Position numbers and translations under genes: made by a program
NCBI GenBank assembly: GCA_012845835.1
Contig: JABAKD010000016.1
Coordinates: 9,190,121-9,254,120 of the forward strand
Source: Undaria pinnatifida
Lineage: Eukaryota > Sar > Phaeophyceae > Laminariales > Alariaceae
Direction: 5' to 3'
Length of the DNA stretch: 64,000 nt
Notes under the pieces: generated by a model
Databases searched by the model: none
The model's input: the letters and a program-made list of their open reading frames with translations, nothing else
What the model was told of the DNA's origin: nothing
In this document: one piece after another, positions 34,700 to 45,719 of the stretch
Layout of the letters: every line of letters starts with the position of its first letter
Numbering within the stretch: the stretch's first letter is position 1

Positions 34700-35172
34700 C
34701 TGCTGCTGTGCATATACCATTTGTAGCTTCGTGATGCTGCTGTGCATATACCATTTGTAGCTTCGTGATGCTGCTGTGCATATACCATTTGTAGCTTCGT
34801 GATGCTGCTGTGCATATACCATTTGTAGCTTCGTCATGCTGCAGGCTCATCATAGCTTCAGCTACTGCTGTACATCATGTACATGTACGTGCTGCTGTAG
34901 ACTACCGGGGGTTCAAAAATATTGAGAGTTCGCAGTTCTCCACGACGCCTAGCTGCTGCTGTGCATATACCATTTGTAGCTTCGTGATTCTGCTGTGCAT
35001 ATACCATTTGTAGCTTCGTGATGCTGCTGTGCATATACCATTTGTAGCTTCGTGATGCTGCAGGCTCATCATAGCTTCAGCTACTGCTGTACATCATGTA
35101 CATGTATACGTGCTGCTGTAGACTACCGGGGGTTCAAAAATATTGAGAGTTCGCAGTTCTCCACTACGCCTG
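34700..35172 (+). repeat. Compound minisatellite within a segmental duplication
   Basis: A 34-bp unit (GCTGTGCATATACCATTTGT...) occurs about four times at 34,700-34,835 and three times at 34,955-35,057. Each block is followed by the same stretch of about 115 bp (CAGGCTCATCATAGCTTCAG..., TACATCATGTACATGTA, GGGGGTTCAAAAATATTGAG). So repeats and flank were duplicated together. Confidence 0.9.
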
Positions 35173-35908
35173 GGTGGCATGTGTTCTCGGGGATTACGAA
35201 CTTTTCTTCCCCAGATCCTAGCACAAACCTCGCTTAGTGGCCTTTACAATGGCGACGCCGGCCAGGTAATCGACCCCCCCCCGTGTGTCGGAGGTCAGAG
35301 AACACGTACCGAAGAAATAACGCGAAGACATTAGCCCTGTGTGCAGACTACGCACCAAACGTCTCACAGGGCACGATTTTTCGGAGATCTCGTCGTAGAT
35401 CTCGACGTCGAGGCCTCGCGCGCGCGCTACGGCGCCGAGCGGGCGGATCAGCTGAGCCGGTGGTTGCAGGCGAGGCGGGGGCACGCCTCAGCGAAGAAAC
35501 CGCGCGGAAAGGCGGTCAGAGGCGGGAGATATCCGCAGACGTAAGGATGTGCATATGTGATAAGCGAACTAAGATATATAAATTTATAATATACGTGTAC
35601 CATTTTTGGCTTGATTTTATTTTATTTACACGTGTAAATACCACTTTTTTTCTTCTCCTTTTTTTCCCCTGGGGTATTCTTGCACTCCAAAGCAGGACGA
35701 CTTGAACCTGTCCTGCGACCATGGACTTGATTATGCGAGTTAATGTGAAAACAACGAGGTGTCGCAGGATTTCGAGCGAATGCAATGAGTTTCTAATGTT
35801 GACGGCGCCGATGCAAGGGGACCCCTTTCAAATTGCCTCTAGCGTCCGCCGATGACCAACGCACACGAATTGCCGGCAGTTACCAATGTCCTACCGCGAG
35901 AGTTCCTA
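35173..35908. other. Gene-free stretch
   Basis: No gene can be supported. The 140-aa plus frame at 35,283-35,705 has an Arg-rich start and a T-rich hydrophobic end but no recognised motif. Confidence 0.45.
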
Positions 35909-37110
35909 TTACGGAGATCCACTACTGTTGGCAGGATGAATTATCAAACAACAAAGGGGGCGAGAAAAAACACGCCTTTGTTCAGTACCGCTTGAGTCAA
36001 GCTCATTTTGTTGGCTGGTCTCACTAGGCATACAGAGCCTCAGCCGAACACGGTCGTAGCGAAGGAGAACTTGCCCGAAAGGTGGCGATTCTTTCCTTCT
36101 TTGTGTGTGTGATTGCCCCCTGTTGTCAGTAGATATTCGTCTTACCGACGGCTATACTACCTTTGTGCGGTACAGCAGTGGGTACCCCGATCTAAAAGCA
36201 CCCGAGTTACTATTAATAGCAGAGCCATCGACTGATTCTTACTACGATAGCCCCCCCCAAAACCAGCGATTTTCTTTAACTGACGTTCCATGGCTGCTCG
36301 ACACGAGGAAGGATGCTAGCTGAAACGTATATCTCCGTGTATTTTCTTGTTTGCGGAGGACTATCGAACGATGGCGTCGGGGTTGCAAAGGGCGCCGTAT
36401 TTCAGGAGGCAGGGCCGGGAGCTGGTTTCAAAAACCGGCGATTTCATTAAAGAAAAGTTGGGGGGGCTACCGTAGAACGACTCCATCCCACGCCATGAAT
36501 AGGGGTGCAGCAGATTCTAGGAAATTTCTGAGCTCCCAACATGAGGAGCTTGATATCTCACCCCCCCCGAAACATGCCTTCCAAGACCTTTCGTTCCTGC
36601 AACCCGACCAAGCATCAATACGCGTTAGTCCTAAAGCAAATGTGTTTACACGTAATGTTATCGTACTAGCTAATAGTTCCACGATCGAGGAACTCAACCG
36701 GTCAGAAGCACTAGTTAACCCAAAAAGCGCCCCCCCCCCTGCTGTGGAATGACTGAGCGTTCAGGAGTTAAGAGCGGCCAACTCGGCATGCCCCGCCACG
36801 CTGTTTTACGGGCATGTATTGTTAACAGGGTGAAATCACACACACACAAAGGAAAGCATCGCCACCTTTTGGGCAAGCTCTCCTTCGCAACGGCTGTGTT
36901 CGGCTGAGGCTCTGTTTGCCTGGTAAGACCAGCCGAGAAAATAAGCTTGACTCAAGCGCTATTAAACAAAGGCGGATGCTTTTTGCCCCCCTTTGTTATT
37001 TGATAGTTCAGCATAGCAAAATAAACTTGACTCTAGCGCTATTACCCGATTTTTTTTGCTCCCGTTGTTGTTTGATAATTCATCCTGCTAACAGCAGTAG
37101 ATCTTCGTAA
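35909..37110. mobile_element. Long-TIR (fold-back type) element of about 1.2 kb
   Basis: The left arm, 35,909-36,120, and the right arm, 36,828-37,110, are reverse complements. Shared in order: TTACG[GA]AGATC, GCAGGATGAATTATCAAAC, GCTTGAGTCAAGCT, CAGAGCCTCAGCCGAACAC, AAGGTGGCGAT and TTTGTGTGTGTGTGAT. The right arm also contains an internal duplication of about 90 bp. The centre holds a 133-aa plus frame (36,351-36,752) without a transposase motif, so this is probably non-autonomous. Part of the centre (36,500-36,640) has a diverged inverted relative at 39,890-40,020. Confidence 0.8.
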
Positions 37111-37120
37111 ATAAAGGCTT

Positions 37121-37368
37121 ACCAGTATACATTTCCCACTACATTACCAGTATACATTTCCCACTACATTACCAGTAAACATTTCCCACTACATTACCAG
37201 TATACATTTCCCACTACATTACCAGTATACATTTCCCACTACATTACCAGTATACATTTCCCACTACATTACCAGTATATATTTCCCACTACATTACCAG
37301 TATACATTTCCCACTACATTACCAGTATACGTTTCCCACTACATTACCAGTATACATTTCCCACTACA
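37121..37368 (+). repeat. 25-bp minisatellite, ten units
   Basis: Nine full units and one of 23 bp begin ACCAGTATACATTTCCCACT. Only three single-base variants occur among the ten, so the array is young or homogenised. It starts 10 bp after the right arm of the TIR element. There are no spacers, so it is not a CRISPR array. Confidence 0.97.
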
Positions 37369-37462
37369 GATAAGACCGCTTTGCGCAGGTTTCGGCTTGC
37401 CTTGGGGCGCTCGTAAATCGAGATACCCACCAAGCGTGGCTGTGTTCAACCTTTCCCGTAAC

Positions 37463-37502
37463 TCGTTCCCCATCCGCCGGAGGATGAAAATAAAAATAAA
37501 TC
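37463..37502 (+). mobile_element. 3' fragment of the poly(A) retroposon family
   Basis: Only CCCCATCCGCCGGAGGAT and the A-rich tail (GAAAATAAAAATAAA) are present, which fits a strongly 5'-truncated insertion. Confidence 0.6.
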
Positions 37503-38164
37503 CAGATAAAAAATCATACCCCTACTGCATGCAGTTCAGCAGTAGTCACCTTGATTTTCGCCTGGAGTTCTGCTGTTCGAAAGTATGTCAACTACGAGCT
37601 ATGAAAGTGCTGAGTAGGCTTTGTTCCCTGACCGGTAATTTACCTGATTGGCGATAGCGGGGTTGCCTTTCTGTCTGCACATCACCGACATCCCGCAGTT
37701 AGCCAGGGTCCCGTACGGTCATTCTCCGTACGAGGGGTAGAGATATCTATGTTATTCCAGGTACAATACACCGACGTATACTGCTGTCTATACCCTAATG
37801 ATAACCCGAGCCGAACACACGCTCTCGTGTGTACTCAGCACTAGTTGTTGTTGTTACTAGTATGATATATGGAGTACCAGGTACGGGTTTAGACTACAGC
37901 GGTAGCAAAGTTGCCGAGATGTCTGTTGGCTTAGCTATAGCGTGAGTAAGCGCAGTTCGACGTGACATGAACCCAGGAGCACAGGGAAACAAATGGATGT
38001 TCGCTGACCCTAACGAACTATAGAAACAGAGAAAAAACGGTTCTACTCGTACGTATCGCGGGTATATGCTGTTCTGAGGGGGGAGGGGGAGGGAGTCCTG
38101 GGTAGCGAACCCGCATCTGAGACACAACGAAAGAAGAAACCAAGGCAAGCTTAGTTGTTTTTGT

Positions 38165-38450
38165 TAGCATTTATTGTTGGTGTTTGGTGTTGGTGTTGGT
38201 ATTGGTGTAGGTGTTATGATTGATGCTGATGTCGGTGTTGTTGATTGTACTGTTGGTGGTTTTGGTCGTACTGCTTGTTGGTGTTGGTTGTACTGTTTGT
38301 GTTGGTTGTACTGTTTGTTTGTGTTGGTTGTACTGTTTGTTTGTGTTGGTTGTACTGTTTGTTGGTGTTGGTCGTGCTGGTTGTTGTAGGTGTTGGCCGT
38401 ACTGGTTGTTGGTGGTGTTGGCCTTACTGTTGCTCGTTCTTGTTGGCTCG
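38165..38450 (+). repeat. TTGGTGTTGG and TTGGTTGTACTGTTTG repeat tract
   Basis: A unit of 21-25 bp with GTTGGTTGTACTGTTTG recurs about five times at 38,280-38,370. TGTTGGT-type words lie on both sides. Frames across it are Val-, Leu- and Cys-rich artefacts. Confidence 0.88.
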
Positions 38451-39424
38451 ACGTTGGTCTGTACGAAACCGTTCTTCCCACCAAACGATGCCCAGCTTCC
38501 AGCACACCCAGTGCCCGTAAAAACTTGATGTCGGTTTTCGTGGTGTATAAAAAATATTAATATCCGGTACGAGTGTCATTTGGCTATTTTTTAACGCGAG
38601 ATACATCGGCATTCCAAACCAGTGGTTGTTCTGAGATTCGCTTGGCCCTCGTGTCTGGGTCTCGGGCGAGAGCAACGCGCAACGCGGATAATAAGGTTGG
38701 GACCCAGTCATAAGAGGCCAAACTATGAAGGGAAGAGCGACGTTAGCAAACCGTGGGGTGCGAGCACTTGAGCACTCGCTGGTAACCACGCTGCGAGCCG
38801 TGTTGCCACGGTCTAGGGTGGTTCCTCACGTGATTTCTTACCCGAAGACCTACTTCGAGAAGATGTTGATCACCTGTAAACCTGCAGCCACGTTTTTTGG
38901 GCTACCATTATTTTTGTTCGGTATGAGATGAGATTGGCAGCAGTCAAAGGGATTATAGCCCTGTGGATAATCCTGGTGGTGGTGGTGGTGGTGGTGGTGG
39001 AGCATTTTCCAAGCACCGCTCGGAGACTCCCTTGCAAGCACTCTGTCCAGCAAGTCAGTCTCAGACATGCTTTCTATCAAAAACGTATCCACGCGACCCG
39101 TGGACTTGCGTTGTGTGCATGCGTTAAACCTTGAGAAACAAGATACTGCGTGTCCTTCGCGGTGTCACCTACAGCTACCTCAATGTCTGTAGGTAGAGAA
39201 CCCAAGCATCTACTCATTGAGGTAGTGTGGTGGTGATGCGATGGATAGTCCTGTGGCCTAGGTATGCATCGAACAACAGTAGTGTCAAATACCGTGGGGC
39301 CTCCAACGACACTTCGTAGTTTGTCGTTTGAGAAGACACACGTCGGGTAGAAAATCGTGTAGCCCCATAGTGCTAGCAGGCATACTTCGCGCGAGTACAT
39401 CGTTATCGTAGCACGCGTTTCCTC
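38451..39424. other. Gene-free stretch with a (GGT)n tract
   Basis: A (GGT)n tract lies at 38,972-38,999. The 121-aa minus frame (38,424-38,789) and the 160-aa minus frame (39,077-39,559) have fairly ordinary composition but no motif, splice site or partner that I can support. Confidence 0.4.
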
Positions 39425-39625
39425 GCTTTTGTGGCGAAGCCTAAAAACGTAGAACGGTTCTGCAAAATACAGTCTGCACGTTGCTAATCCTAAACGCGGG
39501 GCGGCTCTGTGAAGTACTCTCTGCATGGTTCGAAGCATAAGCGCGGGACGGCTCTGCACAATTTTATCCGTAGGTTACGAAAACCTAAACGCAGGACGGC
39601 TCTGCAAAACGCTCTCTGCAGGATT
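39425..39625. repeat. Tandem repeat of about 55 bp, four degenerate units
   Basis: The words CCTAAACGC, GGGNCGGCTCTG and CTCTCTGCA recur in order from about 39,440, 39,490, 39,535 and 39,585. Confidence 0.75.
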
Positions 39626-41091
39626 AGGCCCTGTCCTTTCTTAGCACCCTTATTCCACCCGAACCCGGTCCTCCCTAAGTGACCCCGGGTGTGTAGTTTG
39701 CCGCCGTCAGGACTCGCAAATACACACTGATCCTATCGAAACCCGATCCACTTAGGAGTCATCCCACGGCAGTAGCTGCACTTTTTGAGCCGTCAGGCTT
39801 GTTTTGGACAGGTTGAGCTGTAGCTCCTCACGTGAGGAACTCCGGGATAGCCTACAGTAATAATTTTACGAGTGTAATTGGTTTTAGGACCAGGACGTAG
39901 AAGCTTGGTCGGGTTGCACGAGCGAATGCCTTCCAAGTCCATGTTTCGGGTGAGATTTTGAGCTGGCTCCTCCTGCTAGGAGCTCGGGAAATTTCTTAAA
40001 AGTTTCGGCTGCACCCCTACCGTGTGACTGGCCTGTATTAATAGATTGAGTGTTGCCACCAAACATACAGGGGCCATAGCGAAAAAAGACGCGTGCTAGG
40101 ATAGAGGTATATCTTTTTTTGGCGTAAATGTTTTCTGAATGACGGGGCTCCTTAACCCAAAATCGCCGGAAAAAAAATGAATAATTTTTTTTTTTTGCAT
40201 GATTTTTCTCGTTGTGTAGACCTACCTAGGCCATGGGATTTTTTTTCATCCGGTATCATAGCAGCAGTTTTGTTTTTGTCCAAATCAGTTTTTGGGTTAT
40301 ACGAAGGGCGTGTCTTAAGCTCCGAAAGTGAGGGGTAGTATCAGAAAAAAATGTGGTGCTCCTCTATCGTAGCACGCGTCGAAAGCAAAATAAAAATCCA
40401 CTTGAAAACCAGCGTATATCGAGCAGCCTGCAGAAGTTTTGATTGCAGAACCGTCCCGTGCTGCATTTAATTAGTTGGCGCCCGCTTTTTTGTGAGTCGG
40501 ACGCTTAAAGTGTTACACTTGTGGCACCCTTGAAAAACCCGGTAGCTCCTCCGGCTGCAAACGTGTGGGGAATACCGTTGTCGTGAAGGGATTTCGTCGA
40601 TTTTTTTTTTCCCTTGTGAAATCGCGAACGGGTTATTGAGTGCCAGGTGTAATATGTGGCCCGAGCGTGGTGTGTGTTTACGATTCGCAGGAGTGTTGAT
40701 TGTGTCGAATATGACATCGATTTTTTGGTGCGTATTACTCGGGTGGCTTCGGTTCTACAGATACCCTACCTGGCTGCTCCGATCATCAACTTGTAGGAGT
40801 TGCAAAGAGGCATACCTGGTGGGATACCGGTATTCGTTCAGTATTCGCAAACATCTTTGTACGCGTTCTTCTCCTTCAAGCACCCTGAGTCATTCCTTTT
40901 GATCTTTCGCCGCATCCTACGGCCGCCCCCAATCCCACCACGTCCTCCCTCCCCTTCTCATTTGCTGCTCGGGCGTGCTCGTTGTTGTCGTCCTTTCCAC
41001 CTCCCCCCCCCCTCCGCCCCGCCTCCAAATGTTACAGAACTTTCCTAAAATTCGATACTCGCAGAGAGCTAGCCCTTCTCCATCGAGAAGG
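39626..41091. other. Upstream region of the transporter gene; no other gene seen
   Basis: It contains the diverged relative (39,890-40,020) of the TIR-element centre and T-rich stretches near 40,180. From 40,915 to 41,030 a C- and T-rich stretch (CCACCTCCCCCCCCCCTCC) directly precedes the transporter start. It may be part of its promoter or 5' UTR. No TATA box is clear. Confidence 0.45.
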
Positions 41092-44000
41092 ATGTCGGGC
41101 ACTTCGCCGGCCGGTTTGTCTTCCCTCAACGGGGGGGATGCGTCAAAGGCTGTCGTGCCCGTACGGACCCAGGTGGTGTGGCTGTTCGCGTGGATTGTGA
41201 ACAACATTGGCATCACCATGCTCAATAAGTACGCCTTTTCGCGGGCGGGTTTCCACTACCCCCTTGTGGTGAGAGATGGAAAGCGTTTTTATTTTGTTTT
41301 TGTTTTTTTCTGTTTTTGTTTTTTTCTGTTTTTGTTTTCTGAACTTGTACGTATTTTTTTCTTGTTTTTTGTTGTGTGCTTTTGTGTGCTGTGTGTTATG
41401 TTTCTTTTGTGTGCTTCGTGTTTTGTTTGTATTTTGTGTTGTTGCGTTTTGGTGTTTGTGTTTGCGTTTGTACTTATTATATGATTTATGTGTGTTTGCG
41501 TTCGTTTATATATTCGTCTGCTGTTGTTGCGCTGTTGCTGCTGCTTTTGGGTTCATTTTGCGCTCAGACGTCGGCGTTTCATATGCTGTGTAACTGGCTG
41601 GGGACGGCGATGTACTTCTGCATCTCCGGCACGGAACAGCAACCAATTAAGAGACAGCAATGGGGCACTTTAGTCACCTTCAGCATCGTCTTCTCACTAA
41701 ATATATCCGTAGGAAACTACAGCTCGCTCTTGGTCCCCGTGTCGTTCAACCAGGTGGGTACAGGTGTGGTGGAGCCGATGTGTGTGTGTGTGTGGGGGGG
41801 TGCCTTTGTTATCGCTCTCGTGGGTGATATCGGTATCGTTGTCGTTGTTGGTATCGGCATCGATGTCGTTGTTGGTGTCGTTATCATTATCGGTATCGTT
41901 GTCGTTTTTCTCGTTATTTTCGTTTCAGTACCGATGTCGGTATGGGTATTATTGCGCTTGTGGTCGTTGTTGTCGCTGGTGATGTCGAAAGTGTATCGTT
42001 AGCGATATCGATTTCTTTATACATCACTATGTGTCGTCGTTGTCGATATCGTTGTTTGCTTTGGGTGTCGTTACGATCGTTGTTATCGTTATGGTTTTCG
42101 TTGTCGTTATCGTTATTCGTAGTCGACACGGTTTTCGTCGTCATTGTTACCGGCATCGTTTATTGTCGTTCTTGTCGTTACCACTACATACCGGTACCGT
42201 TACGACTGTCATTACCGTTACCGTTGTCGTTGTCGTTACCGTTATGGTCTTCATTACCGTTACCGTTCGTTGTCACAATGGTTTTTGCTACCGCTACCGT
42301 TACCGTTACCGCTACTACCATCAATACTGCTACTGTTACTGCTACCGTTACCGCTACCACTACCAATACCGCTACTGTTACTGCTACCGTTACCGCTACC
42401 ATTACCAATACCCCTGCTGTTACCGCTACCATCCAATACCGCTTTTGTTACTGCTACCGTTTCCATTACTGCTACCATTACCATTATTGCTACCATTAAC
42501 GTTACCGCTACTGTTACTGCCACCGTTACCATTACCGCTACCATTACCAATACCGCTACTGTTACCGCTACCGTTGCCGTTACCGCCAGGTAATGAGATC
42601 ACTGGTCCCCGCGATCGTGATGGCCATCGGCTCACAAATTTTCGGCAAGAAATTCTCCAATACGCGAAAGGTGAAACAACCGAAGATTTTGGTTTTTCGA
42701 ACATCTTTTTCCGTATCCAGCTTTTTGTTTTTCGTTCGCGCGCGAACTGCTCCCCAAAAAGCAAGTGCCCAAGGATACAGAGGGGGGGGGGATTTGCGGT
42801 ATCTGTCGAGCAGATCGAATTTCGAATTTATTTTTTGTGCTCTGGCGGAGGCCGAGGCCGCTCCGGAATCCAAACAAGCGATAATAAGTGGGGGGGGAGA
42901 ATGGAGGCGGAGGGAGAGTGGAGGGGGAGGGGGAGGCGGGGGGGGGGTGGGGGCGGGGTACTCAGTTTGTGCATGACCGTAGTCGTATGACCATAGACCC
43001 TCCCATCCCTACTATGCCGGGACGGAGCACGTCGGGTTTTCACCAACCAGGCACATATTGCTTGCACCAAGCGCGAAGCTCCGTGAGGTGTTTAGTGAGT
43101 CGCATGAAAAGTGAACTGCATCCTTCCAAGAACCGCTCGCAGGACGGACTTCGGCACCTTGTGCCTACTTTCTTGCTCATGGATGACAGCGCCAATGAGT
43201 TACTTTGTTTTCTGGTGTGGCCACTCCAGAGACAGCAATGAGTATTACTAAGTAACTGCCTCGTGGGCGCCTTACCATATTCACACTACGTGGTGCGATC
43301 ATTCCCCTTATGCGGAGTTAGGGTTCTCCACCCCGCACAGTATGATCTAACTCGATGGCCATCATGGTGACCGCCAAAAAAACAAGAAAAACGGTACCCT
43401 GGTTGTCTACGTAGCTCACGCAGTGAGTGGCATGTTTTACAGCGTCGTTGCCAACCAACGCCGACCCCAATATACATATACTGTTTCACAGCGTCGGCGG
43501 GGGGGGGGGGCTTGATAGGACTTTGAAGGTGTCTATTTTTTGCGGAAACTGAGGGGTGAGCGAGGCGAACGCTATATAGTGCCTGGTACTTCCGTACACG
43601 GAGGCTCCGTTTTTTCGCGGGACACTGTTACTACGTAACCTTACCCTGTGCATTTTTCTCCCCTCCCCTCCATCCCATCGCTTGTTGTGGTCCATGTAGT
43701 GGGTCCATCAGTCCGCTCGGACAAACGCAGCAGGCATATCGTAATTTCCCTGTTCCATCGGTGGGGTTTGCCCCCGCCGCGTCACATGTTTTGTTCAGTC
43801 CCCCTCCCCCACCCACGCCCTCCTGCTGCCCTCTACACTGCCCTGACTTCCCGTGCCCGCTCGCCCCCCCCCACCGGTCTGCCCCCCCTCCCCCTCCCAC
43901 CCGCCCCCTTTTATTCCCCTCGCTTCCATCCTCCCCCCTCCCTCTTCCGCGACCCTCATACTCCCCTCCCCCCTCGCCCTCTATCTCCTTTTTTTGGTGG

Positions 44001-45719
44001 GATGACCATTAGCTGGCGGTGGCGCCTATTGTGGTGGGCGTGGCTTTGGCCTGCTATGGGGAGACGGCGCAGTCGGTGATAGGGTTTGTCGTGACTTGTA
44101 TGTGCGTTATCCTAGCCGCTCTTAAGGTGGTGCTCTCGGGGGAGATGCTTACCGGCGATATGAAGGTGCGTGCTGCTGAGTGCGGAGCGCTGAGTGCTGA
44201 GCACTGACCGTTTTCGAAACGGTGTTAGTTACGAACCGCCCCCCCCCCCTCCCCGGATATTATATATATATTATATATATTTGTCCGATTCTAGTCCTTG
44301 GATTTTTTTTTTTTCCGAAACGATACGAGTACTTTCTCTCAAATCGTTTTCTCGAAATGGTGTTTTCGAAAACGTATTTTTTTTGAAAGTTTTTTTCTTC
44401 TTTTTTTTGTTTTCCGTTTCCCCCGCCCTCTGCGCGCCTTCTTTCTCGATCACTTGATATATATTTATTTAATTGTTTAACCGCGGCCGCCGCTTCCGTC
44501 GCCGCCGCCCACAGATGCCACCATTGCATTTGTTGTCGAGAATGGCGCCGCTAGCCCTGTGCCAGATGCTGTTCTTCGCGGTCGCTTTCGGAGAGGTGAC
44601 CGGGCTGAACAACGATTGGGACAACCTCAAGGGGGGAACGGCGCTGTACGTCGTGGCACTTACGGGGCTGGGGTCTTTCTCGCTAAATCTGTGCAGCCTG
44701 CAAGCGAACAAGGTCACCTCGCCCTTGACGCTCAGCATCCTGGCCAACGTCAAGCAGGTGCGTTTTGCGGCAGCGGGTAGTGGAAGCGATATCGATAGCG
44801 GCAGTGGTGACGGAAGTGTGAGCCCAGCGTGCACCCCCGCATCCCCACCCGCATCCCCATCAACCATCACACCCCATCCATCAAATACATCAGGAGACGG
44901 CTCTTTGACGCCTTGACCGACGGCAACATTTCTAATTCGCCTTGGCTGACGCCAAACTACTAGGTTTTAGTGGAACGATCCGTTTGATACCTTTGCCCGC
45001 TGGACGTATTCCCTGGACTGACCCGTCTCCTGACATATTTGCCCCCCACCGCCCACCCTAACCCCACCCTCACCTTCACCCCACCCCACTCCACCAACCC
45101 GCCCCATCCCAAATGCTTACCGCCCGCCCTCACCTCCACCCCCACCCTCCTCCCACCTTCCGCTCCACTCCCCACCCGCACTCCTCTCCAACTTCCCCCC
45201 TCTTACCCCCCCCCCGTGACATGGAATTTTTTGGTACCTGGTACATTAGATAGTAGCGAGAAAACGATCGCTATCCTAGGAGATAGATGTTGACCACGCA
45301 CGGCCAAAAAAGCAAGGAGATATGACGAGCAGATAGTTTTCAAGGTGATATATGGAAGAAACGTGGTGAGTGCCCCAATGTTGGAGGTGTCTCTATTTAG
45401 GAGTAGGAACGGTGCTCCGTCTCCAAAGGGTTGCGTGGTCGATGGTCAAATGACTACGGCAATTAACAAATTAGTACACCCCTCCCCCCCCCCCCCCCCC
45501 CCACCCCCTCTCACCCCCCCCCCCCCCCCAATTGTGCCTCAGGTTTTGATCATCGCGTTCAGTACGATAGCGTACTCGGAGCCTACGACGTTGCTGAATG
45601 TTGTTGGGTTTGTGGTGGTGGTGGTGGCGAGCACGCGATACAGCATGATAAGCGTTGCTGAGAGGAACAGGGAATTGAGGCCTGTTGAGACTGGCACCGG
45701 GCCTCTCCTCCCCAAGTAG
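41092..45719 (+). CDS. TPT/nucleotide-sugar transporter family (DMT superfamily), 6 exons
   Basis: Exons: 41,092-41,268, 41,568-41,753, 42,590-42,670, 44,013-44,165, 44,515-44,757 and 45,543-45,719. All introns are GT-AG in phase 0; the CDS is 1,017 bp and 338 aa, a normal length. Ten membrane segments can be placed: roughly residues 27-49, 60-79, 90-112, 118-142, 149-165, 169-191, 209-226, 242-262, 266-291 and 296-318. The conserved end of the family is clear (ANKVTSPLTLSILANVKQV in segment 9). These proteins exchange sugar phosphates or nucleotide sugars across Golgi, ER or plastid membranes. The N-terminus lacks a plastid presequence, so an endomembrane site is likelier. The substrate cannot be told. 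An in-frame ATG at 41,029 would add 21 residues; 41,092 is preferred because the added stretch is basic and unlike the family. Confidence 0.93.
41754..42589 (+). repeat. Transporter intron 2, made almost wholly of hexamer repeats
   Basis: From about 41,810 the intron is TCGTTGTCG/TATCGTTATCG-type hexamers, changing after 42,180 to TACCGTTACCGCTAC-type hexamers that run to the splice acceptor (TTACCGCCAG). It is the same class as the 32.05-33.65 kb field. The open frames of 150-320 codons through it are artefacts. Confidence 0.92.
42955..43505 (+). repeat. Nearly complete family R repeat in transporter intron 3
   Basis: It runs without interruption from GTACTCAGTTTGTGCATGACC to GTTTCACAGCGTCGGCGGGG, with G tracts at both ends. 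At 43,075-43,090 it carries GAAGCTCCGTGAGGTG, the site that is split by the TRIM in the copy at 5,418-6,660. Confidence 0.87.
43790..43995 (+). repeat. C/T-rich tract before transporter exon 4
   Basis: About 200 bp of almost pure CCCTCC-type pyrimidine sequence ends 18 bp before the exon 4 acceptor. It probably serves as an extended polypyrimidine tract. Confidence 0.8.
45245..45533 (+). repeat. Family R fragment whose poly-C end abuts the exon 6 acceptor
   Basis: It matches 11,745-11,995 over about 240 bp and ends ATTAGTACACCCC followed by about 45 nearly pure C. The exon 6 splice site (TGTGCCTCAG|GT) comes 9 bp after the C run. Confidence 0.85.

Noticed and set aside
37121-37368. CRISPR-like array
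   Set aside because: Units are contiguous with no spacers and the setting is eukaryotic; it is a minisatellite.
42031-42990. 319-aa plus-strand frame over transporter intron 2 and exon 3
   Set aside because: Only residues from exon 3 match the transporter, and in a different frame. The rest is hexamer repeat.
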